A stretch of DNA of 11,304 nucleotides, from the NCBI GenBank assembly GCA_045536155.1, contig JAZSMZ010000008.1:1-11304 (forward strand). The letters run 5' to 3'. The position numbers were made by a program, and so were the translations under genes. Origin of the DNA: JAZQNC01 sp045536155. GTDB lineage: Bacteria > Bacillota > Clostridia > Oscillospirales > CAG-272. Shown here in pieces: positions 6,627 through 11,304 of this stretch (within the stretch, counting starts at the first letter, position 1; every line of letters starts with the position of its first letter). The notes under the pieces are model-generated. The model saw nothing but the letters and a program-made list of their open reading frames with translations. It did no database searches and was not told the origin of the DNA.

Positions 6627-7430
6627 TTACATCATGTTAATAGTGTATACGACAGCAATAACAAGAAGAGCGCCGAAAAGTGCGATAAGAGAATACATAA
6701 GTAATGCGGGGAAGAACATGCAACCAAGAGAACCAACCAAAGTTATAATCGACACTACGTGGAAGGGATAATAACAGTAGTTAGGCTTCATAATTCGATA
6801 TTTCTTACCCTTAAAGGTGAATGCGCCGTCATTCTTTGAAAGCATGATCATAGCAACGATCAAGAGAATGGGCAATACCACAGCGGCAACACGAATGCCG
6901 TACTTGGCGAGAACTCTGATAGAAAAATGTGCAACGCCGCGAGAACAAACTGTTACTAAAAGTGCGCCGAAGCAAGTGAAGAGCGAATAGTAGAACATAT
7001 CGCGCTGATAGAAGGAATAAATGAAGTAAAGAACGATAGCACCGATCATTGCAATTACAGTGCCCATAGTTCCTATTTTTGCGTAAAAGAGTGATATCGC
7101 AAAAAGAAGAGCGGCTATACCGAGAAGGAAGGGGCTGGACAAGTATTTGTATTTCTCATCAGCACCGCGGCTCTTTTGAACTACAAAGTAAGCAACAGCG
7201 GCCGCAAAAAGAATACCAAGGCCAAGCTGTACCCATTTCAAACATTTTACGATAAAGAAGGGATCGAAATAAGGGTCATTTTTTCTGACAAGAAGAGCAC
7301 TGACAATAAATACAGTCGCTGCCAACATTACCATAAGCATTCTGTTGGCCAAAAAATATTCCTTTTTCTCCTCATCGATGCGGCGTTCAGCCTTGTTTTT
7401 GATTTTCTGATCTTTCATACTCAAATTCAT
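6627..7430 (-). CDS. Polytopic membrane protein of unknown function
   Basis: Not recognised as a member of a named family. The protein of about 267 residues opens with a strongly charged cytoplasmic-type segment (about 30 residues rich in Lys, Glu and Arg, with KNKAERRIDEEKKEY). This is followed by about eight hydrophobic segments, roughly at 31-49, 66-86, 101-119, 122-141, 146-163, 179-198, 222-243 and 245-265. A longer polar loop, FTFKGKKYRIMKPNYCYYPF, lies between segments 6 and 7. No transporter, protease or kinase motif is visible. The start is uncertain. ATG at 7430 is only 2 nt from a GGAG; a GTG at 7433 overlaps that GGAG; a TTG at 7424 has ideal 8-nt spacing; an ATG at 7418 is also in frame. 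It lies 32 nt after rsmE and 39 nt before the PucR-type regulator, so it should share their transcript. It could be the membrane partner of that regulator, but this is inference. Confidence 0.8.
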   Translation of the reverse strand: MNLSMKDQKIKNKAERRIDEEKKEYFLANRMLMVMLAATVFIVSALLVRKNDPYFDPFFIVKCLKWVQLGLGILFAAAVAYFVVQKSRGADEKYKYLSSPFLLGIAALLFAISLFYAKIGTMGTVIAMIGAIVLYFIYSFYQRDMFYYSLFTCFGALLVTVCSRGVAHFSIRVLAKYGIRVAAVVLPILLIVAMIMLSKNDGAFTFKGKKYRIMKPNYCYYPFHVVSIITLVGSLGCMFFPALLMYSLIALFGALLVIAVVYTINMM

Positions 7431-7462
7431 CACTCCATACCCGTTGTATTTTAGATTTTATA

Positions 7463-8203
7463 TTAGATCTCAAATTTGTAAGCAAGACACGCCAAAGTAA
7501 ATGGCGCGGCTGTCTCGCATCTTAAAATGCGCTTGCCAAGACCGCATGGTATAAATCCGCTTGATACTGCTTTTTCAGCTTCGAGCTTTGAAAAACCGCC
7601 TTCGCCGCCGATTATGATCTTTATCGTATCTGGCGGTGAATCGTATTTATCTAAAACATTTGTTAGCGGAAGCGTTCCGTCTCCCTCATAGCAAAAGAGC
7701 TTCAAAGCGTTGTCGCCGTCATCTTCATCGAGCAGTCTTTCAAAAGAGATAAGCGAAGAAAGCTCGGGAATAACACCGCGACCGCATTGCATTGCGGCTT
7801 CTTTGGATATCTTTTGCCATCGGGCCAGCTTCTTTTCCATTGATTTCTCATCCGGACGTGAAATACATCGTTCAGAGAGAAAGGGAACAATTTTGTAAAC
7901 ACCGCATTCGACCGATTTTTGGACGATGGTATCCATCTTGTCGCCTTTTGGTAATGCCTGATACAGTATAATCTTTGACGGAGGCTCCGTTTGGCACTTA
8001 AACGTTTCAACGATATGCGCTACAACCAGATCCGATTTAATCTGGGTAAGAGTACATGTATACTCACAATGCGAAAAGTCGCATACCTGAATCGTTTCGC
8101 CGACAGCCATTCTCAAGGAGAGGGAAATGTGCCTTGCATCGTCGCCGCGAATATAAATATCGCTTCCGACAACGTCAGCAGTTGGTACAAAAAACTTCGG
8201 CAT
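7463..8203 (-). CDS. rsmE: 16S rRNA (uracil-1498-N3)-methyltransferase RsmE
   Basis: SPOUT-class methyltransferase that uses S-adenosylmethionine to methylate U1498 of 16S rRNA near the decoding centre. Length (246 residues) matches the family. The N-terminal PUA-like RNA-binding domain (about 1-68) begins with the typical MPKFFV and has DDARHISLSLRM at 21-32. The trefoil-knot domain contains ALPKGDKMDTIVQKSVECGV (83-102), the RWQKISKEAAMQCGR helix (128-142), IIGGEGGFS (197-205) and LGKRILRCETA (222-232). The usual IGPEGGF has Gly for Pro at 200 and the usual RTETA has Cys for Thr at 229; both residues lie at the cofactor knot. The fold motifs otherwise look functional. No clear Shine-Dalgarno precedes the ATG. 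The gene has its own consensus promoter and a structured leader of about 108 nt. prmA immediately upstream is a common Firmicute pairing. Confidence 0.96.
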   Translation of the reverse strand: MPKFFVPTADVVGSDIYIRGDDARHISLSLRMAVGETIQVCDFSHCEYTCTLTQIKSDLVVAHIVETFKCQTEPPSKIILYQALPKGDKMDTIVQKSVECGVYKIVPFLSERCISRPDEKSMEKKLARWQKISKEAAMQCGRGVIPELSSLISFERLLDEDDGDNALKLFCYEGDGTLPLTNVLDKYDSPPDTIKIIIGGEGGFSKLEAEKAVSSGFIPCGLGKRILRCETAAPFTLACLAYKFEI

Positions 8204-8258
8204 AATTAAACCACAATAAAAATTGATTTTTAAAGCAATCTGATAAAAAGCTCAATTA

Positions 8259-8312
8259 ATGCCGCAAATTGCACAAATTAAAAGAAATAACTAAAAAATG
8301 TACAAGCGGCAT
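8259..8312 (-). other. Hairpin at the predicted 5' end of the rsmE transcript
   Basis: The transcript predicted from the promoter at 8319-8347 starts near 8312 and would fold at once. ATGCCGC (8312-8306) pairs with GCGGCAT (8265-8259), seven pairs. TTGTACA (8305-8299) then pairs with TGTGCAA (8275-8269), seven pairs with one G-U, leaving a 3-nt bulge (8268-8266) and a 23-nt A/U-rich loop. A second, weaker element follows, AATTGA (8257-8252) with TCAATT (8226-8221). It may stabilise the 5' end or regulate rsmE; no known riboswitch consensus was recognised. Confidence 0.55.
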
Positions 8313-8318
8313 ATCGCA

Positions 8319-8347
8319 ATTATACTATACTTTCGGTATTTTGTCAA
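8319..8347 (-). promoter_or_regulatory. Consensus sigma-A type promoter for rsmE and downstream genes
   Basis: On the minus strand a perfect TTGACA (8347-8342) and a perfect TATAAT (8324-8319) are separated by exactly 17 nt. Transcription should start about 7 nt later, near 8312, leaving a leader of about 108 nt before rsmE. It is the best promoter in the window and no equally good one was found between it and lysS. Confidence 0.9.
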
Positions 8348-8401
8348 ATAAATTTCGATATATTTTGTGTAAATTTTTATTAATATTCTGTTTTTCGGCT
8401 T

Positions 8402-9307
8402 TTATTTTGCTTTAAAGAGCAATCCGCTCCAACCGTTTTTATGAGTTTCGTGCAAAAATGCCATGTTATGTCGATCCATTGCTTCAACAACCGCATCGCG
8501 CTGTTCGTCGATTATGCCCGAAACTACGAGCAGAGCATCCATGCAGAGATATTTGCGGATATCCTTCGACATACGGATAACAATATCGGCGGTTATGTTG
8601 GCGCTGGCGAACTCGAATGTTCCTTCAACGGAAGATAAAAGGTCGGACTGAGCAAAATTAATGTTGTTGCAATCGTTAAGCAGAGCATTTTCAGCGGCTA
8701 CGCGTACGGCAACTGGATCAATGTCGTATGCGTCCACCGATTTTGCGCCAAGCTTTGATGCTGCAAATGCAAGAATGCCGCTGCCTGTACCTACATCGAG
8801 TACCGTACAGCCCTTGGGCATATATTCTTCCATAAGCTCAGCGCAGAGCTGAGTGGTTTCATGGGTGCCGGTGCCGAATGCCATGCCGGGATCCATTTTT
8901 ATGATAAGGTCATCCTCTGCAGCTTCAAATTCTTCCCACTCGGGAACGATTACGAGGGTTTTGCCTATTCTTATAGGCTTATAATATTGCTTCCAATTGT
9001 CTGCCCAGTCATCTTCGTTCATCGATACGGTTTCAACGGTGCACTCAATATTCATGGCTCCCAGCTTGTCGCGGATGAGAGATGCGATCTCGATCGCATT
9101 TACATCTTCCGATACATAAAAGGAAGCCGATGCGATATCACGGCGCTGTAAAAGAGCCTCGTCGATTAGCTCACCGTAAACGGGATTCGCTTCGACAACG
9201 TCGGATGAATCGTCAATCTGCAGATGGGCGTCATAAACGCTCATGATTGCGCATACGTCGTATAAGGATTCGGGCTTGCAGGTTGTTTTGATCTGTATCC
9301 AATTCAT
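8402..9307 (-). CDS. prmA: Ribosomal protein L11 methyltransferase PrmA
   Basis: S-adenosylmethionine-dependent methyltransferase that modifies lysines and the N-terminus of ribosomal protein L11. The start is ATG at 9307, giving 301 residues and the family-typical opening MNWIQIK. AGGTGA lies 5 nt before it, and a further in-frame GTG at 9316 falls inside that ribosome site. The N-terminal substrate-recognition domain spans about 1-95. The linker has DDWADNWKQYYKPIRIG (99-115). The catalytic Rossmann domain has MDPGMAFGTGTHETT (138-152), SAM-binding motif I VLDVGTGSGILA (169-180) and acidic motif II AYDIDPVAV (193-201). The post-motif ANITADIV (236-243) has Thr where NILAD is usual. It is transcribed from its own promoter and is followed by 198 nt before rsmE, which again has its own promoter. 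The usual dnaJ neighbour is absent on the upstream side. Confidence 0.95.
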   Translation of the reverse strand: MNWIQIKTTCKPESLYDVCAIMSVYDAHLQIDDSSDVVEANPVYGELIDEALLQRRDIASASFYVSEDVNAIEIASLIRDKLGAMNIECTVETVSMNEDDWADNWKQYYKPIRIGKTLVIVPEWEEFEAAEDDLIIKMDPGMAFGTGTHETTQLCAELMEEYMPKGCTVLDVGTGSGILAFAASKLGAKSVDAYDIDPVAVRVAAENALLNDCNNINFAQSDLLSSVEGTFEFASANITADIVIRMSKDIRKYLCMDALLVVSGIIDEQRDAVVEAMDRHNMAFLHETHKNGWSGLLFKAK

Positions 9308-9350
9308 GATTTTCACCTAAGTCTGAATGTTTTTTTGAATCGCTTTGGCT

Positions 9351-9379
9351 ATTATAACATCATCAATCGTCAAATTCAA
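9351..9379 (-). promoter_or_regulatory. Promoter for prmA with extended -10
   Basis: On the minus strand, TTGAAT (9379-9374), a 17-nt spacer and TATAAT (9356-9351). TG stands one base before the -10 (TGTTATAAT), an extended -10. Predicted start near 9344, leaving a leader of about 37 nt. A TTGACG closer to the -10 is only 11 nt away and cannot be the -35. Confidence 0.8.
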
Positions 9380-9419
9380 TAGAGAAATCGTTAATAAATT
9401 GGTTGTTTTATAAAATATG

Positions 9420-9446
9420 AAAGCGCCCGAATAGTTCGGACGCTTT
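9420..9446 (-). terminator. Intrinsic terminator of the DUF4838 gene
   Basis: On the minus strand, 7 nt after the stop codon, AAAGCGTCCGAA and TTCGGGCGCTTT form a 12-pair stem with one G-U pair and a 3-nt loop (CTA). The following bases, CATATTTTAT, are U-rich though interrupted. Read on the plus strand the wobble becomes a C-A mismatch and no U tract follows, so the hairpin is oriented for the minus-strand gene. It separates this gene from prmA. Confidence 0.8.
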
Positions 9447-9453
9447 ATTACCG

Positions 9454-11214
9454 TTAAGTTTTAACCCAGTGTGCGGGACCTTTTATGAAATTTTCGCGAG
9501 TGGGGAAGAGATGACGTTCCCATTCGTGCAGGCAGAATGCCTTCATTTCCTCAAGATCGGAATAAAGTTCGTCTGCACGCGCTACATCGGTCTCCTCATT
9601 GTAATATTTCTGAAGATACAAAATCTCAGCCTGAGTACGGGCGTGACGAATATGCTTGCGAATGATATCGTTGTCGGCGCACTCGAGAGCCTTGTTCCAA
9701 AGATCAACAAGCTTTAATACAAACGCCTTATCGTCTTCTTCGCTTCCCGATTCGCTCCTCAGATATTCATAAGGACTTGAATAGATGCCCATATGGTTTC
9801 TTCGCGCGGCTTCGGAGGTTATGTCAATATACTCGCGTACGTATTTCCATGCCGAACCGTAGAAATCCTGCAAATACTCGTCCATCATCTGATAATACTG
9901 GTCCTTTGTCATATGAGGATTCCACATGAGCTTGGCGAGAAGATAGGCGCGGAGCTCGGCAAATTCAGCCTTGAAGCTATCACGGTTGCCCTCTTCGAAA
10001 ACTGCAACCGCATTGTTGTCTTTAAAGGTCCGGATATTGTCCCAAAGAACGTGGAGATTGGGGAAGGAGTGCAGATAATTGAAGAAATTCGTGGTGTAGT
10101 CCCAGATATAAAGCTTCTTTGCAAGCTTCGACCACGCTTTGAGGTTGTTGATGTATTCGGCATTAACGCCGCCTCTGTGGCTGCAATCGGGGTCGGACAG
10201 CGGATGAGCAAAGCAGCATTCGATATTGCAGAGTCGGATGATTACATTGTCTTCGGGCACTATAGTCACGGGCGGAACCTTTGTGTACATATAGGCGAGG
10301 GTGGAAATGTACACGTTGGGATAGTCCTTTTTGATTTCTCTTGCAATGCGGTTAACAAAAGAGAGCATGGTTCCCATGGGATTGGGCTGACCGACGTAGG
10401 GTGGAGGAGCCTCTGCTCTGTCGAGTGCATCGCACTTTTCGCATTTGCAGAACTCCCAGTTGTCGTTCATTGAAACGTCAACTATCTTTGCTGTCGGCTC
10501 GTTTTCAAGGATCTTTCTTACGTTCTTCAATACTGTCTGAAAGACGTTTTCATCGGAAAGGCAGGGCTGCATGGCGTCCGATTCGGCAAGACCTCCGATG
10601 GTGTGCGCCGCACCGTTGCACGAAAAGCGGAACGATCCGCCGAAACGTTCGTAATCACCCTGATATCTTGCATAATAGCCGTTGATCTTGAGCGCATTGC
10701 AGAATTCAAGATCGAATTCATTGCCATAGGGCTTTGCACTTCCGTACTGAACGTCGACCCAGTCGGTATCGCGGCCCTCGAAAACGGGCGAGTATGTATA
10801 GTTCAGATCGGAGGCAAAATCTTTGGAATATTCGTTTTTGTAAAGATGGAAATCGTTTGCATAGAAACGGAATCCGAGATAATCCTCAAGGAAGGTATAC
10901 ATTGAATATACAGTTCCGAGAACGTCTGCACCTGTAAGATAGACCTTCGTTTTGTCGGCAACAATGGCGATACCGTTGTATTTAAGAGAGCTTCGCGCTT
11001 CAATTACCTTTTTGGTATCGCGGTCGGTCTGTCCGATACAGATCTCATATTCGAATTTCTCGCCACTGTTGACGATCTTAAGATCGCTGCCCGTCGCTTC
11101 CTTGATATACTTAACAAAATGGGAGGCCGTGTTAACGATTGCGGGTGCGGGATCACATGGCAAAACCAACGCGAAGAACGATAATGGCTTTCCTAAAAAC
11201 AGCTTGTTTTTCAT
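9454..11214 (-). CDS. DUF4838 / alpha-glucuronidase-like carbohydrate-active protein
   Basis: A 586-residue protein resembling the DUF4838 family found in polysaccharide-utilising gut bacteria; no activity can be assigned. Residues about 14-120 resemble the N-terminal domain of GH67-type alpha-glucuronidases (HFVKYIKEATGSDLKIV, then VYLTGADVLGTVYSMYTFLE and DYLGFRFY). The central DUF4838-like barrel spans about 165-435. It includes DVSMNDNWEFCKC (246-258) with a C-x-C-x2-C cluster (C256, C258, C261), the PMGTMLSFVNRIAREIKKDYP helix and IWDYTTNFFNYLHSFPN (370-386). The C-terminal part (about 440-586) is helical. The N-terminus goes almost directly into the glucuronidase-like domain, and the hydrophobic run LSFFALVLPC appears to be its first strand rather than a signal peptide, so a cytoplasmic location is likely. 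The ribosome site is weak. It is a single-gene unit between its own promoter and terminator, with no transporter or sugar regulator in view. Confidence 0.8.
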   Translation of the reverse strand: MKNKLFLGKPLSFFALVLPCDPAPAIVNTASHFVKYIKEATGSDLKIVNSGEKFEYEICIGQTDRDTKKVIEARSSLKYNGIAIVADKTKVYLTGADVLGTVYSMYTFLEDYLGFRFYANDFHLYKNEYSKDFASDLNYTYSPVFEGRDTDWVDVQYGSAKPYGNEFDLEFCNALKINGYYARYQGDYERFGGSFRFSCNGAAHTIGGLAESDAMQPCLSDENVFQTVLKNVRKILENEPTAKIVDVSMNDNWEFCKCEKCDALDRAEAPPPYVGQPNPMGTMLSFVNRIAREIKKDYPNVYISTLAYMYTKVPPVTIVPEDNVIIRLCNIECCFAHPLSDPDCSHRGGVNAEYINNLKAWSKLAKKLYIWDYTTNFFNYLHSFPNLHVLWDNIRTFKDNNAVAVFEEGNRDSFKAEFAELRAYLLAKLMWNPHMTKDQYYQMMDEYLQDFYGSAWKYVREYIDITSEAARRNHMGIYSSPYEYLRSESGSEEDDKAFVLKLVDLWNKALECADNDIIRKHIRHARTQAEILYLQKYYNEETDVARADELYSDLEEMKAFCLHEWERHLFPTRENFIKGPAHWVKT

Positions 11215-11276
11215 TGTAAAGTACCGCTTTCTGTAATGATGGAATGCAGCTCTGATGAGCGTTAAGCATATAACAA

Positions 11277-11304
11277 ATTATACTTTATAGCTAAAGACTT
11301 GTCA
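11277..11304 (-). promoter_or_regulatory. Promoter for the DUF4838 gene, -35 cut by the window edge
   Basis: On the minus strand the window begins with TGACA (11304-11300), which would complete TTGACA if the next base outside is T. After 17 nt comes a perfect TATAAT (11282-11277). Predicted start near 11270, leaving a leader of about 56 nt. The first -35 base cannot be seen. Confidence 0.75.

Noticed and set aside
8348..8401. Possible terminator after prmA
   Set aside because: Only A/T stretches that pair weakly (AAATTT arms) are present, without a GC-containing stem or defined U tract.
9308..9316. GTG at 9316 as start of prmA
   Set aside because: It lies inside AGGTGA, which is the ribosome site for the ATG at 9307; the shorter protein has the family-typical N-terminus.
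9793..10473. Open reading frame of 226 codons on the plus strand opposite the DUF4838 gene
   Set aside because: It is antisense to a gene with clear family motifs, has no recognisable domain and no ribosome site was seen; it reflects codon bias of the real gene.
11261..11274. Possible operator GTTA-N6-TAAC just after the -10 of the DUF4838 promoter
   Set aside because: Only four bases per arm match; not distinguishable from chance.
1..11304. Search for CRISPR repeats, tRNA genes, insertion sequences, phage genes and attachment sites
   Set aside because: No regularly spaced repeats, cloverleaf sequences, transposase or integrase motifs, or long direct repeats were seen; the gene content is chromosomal housekeeping plus one carbohydrate gene.

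Overview
The window looks like a chromosomal segment from a low-to-mid GC Firmicute, most likely an uncultured gut-type clostridium (Oscillospirales-like). This is inferred from the gene order, the Shine-Dalgarno usage, consensus sigma-A type promoters and family resemblance; no taxonomic search was possible. All eleven genes lie on the minus strand, so the window reads biologically from right to left. No tRNA, rRNA, CRISPR array, insertion sequence or phage gene was seen, and no gene-free stretch exceeds 200 bases.

In transcription order there are three blocks. (1) 11304-9411: a near-consensus promoter at the window edge, a gene for a DUF4838 / alpha-glucuronidase-like carbohydrate protein without an evident signal peptide, and a strong terminator hairpin. 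(2) 9379-8402: an extended -10 promoter and prmA (ribosomal protein L11 methyltransferase). (3) From 8347 leftwards: a perfect-consensus promoter, a structured leader of about 108 nt, then rsmE (16S rRNA m3U1498 methyltransferase), an unrecognised polytopic membrane protein, a PucR/CdaR-type regulator with a TTG start, ftsE, ftsX, a secreted coiled-coil M23 endopeptidase, a CtpA-type S41 protease, greA and the first 170 codons of lysS, which runs off the left edge. Gaps in block 3 are short (17-80 nt, with one 14-nt overlap). The only possible internal stop signal is a weak hairpin between ctpA and greA.

The functional core is a cell-division wall-remodelling module. FtsEX (ABC ATPase plus transmembrane signalling subunit) probably controls the M23 hydrolase, whose coiled coil is expected to dock on the FtsX outer loop. 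The membrane-anchored CtpA-like protease is a candidate for processing or removing that hydrolase. Three features stand out: the first outer loop of FtsX is about 215 residues, roughly double the usual size; the M23 effector keeps all catalytic residues, so it need not work through a separate amidase; and the module is preceded by a sensor-like PucR-family regulator and an unknown membrane protein. The translation genes on either side (prmA, rsmE; greA, lysS) are ordinary housekeeping. No wholly new system is evident. The best leads are the FtsX insertion, the FtsEX-M23-CtpA grouping with its regulator, the structured rsmE leader and the DUF4838 protein.
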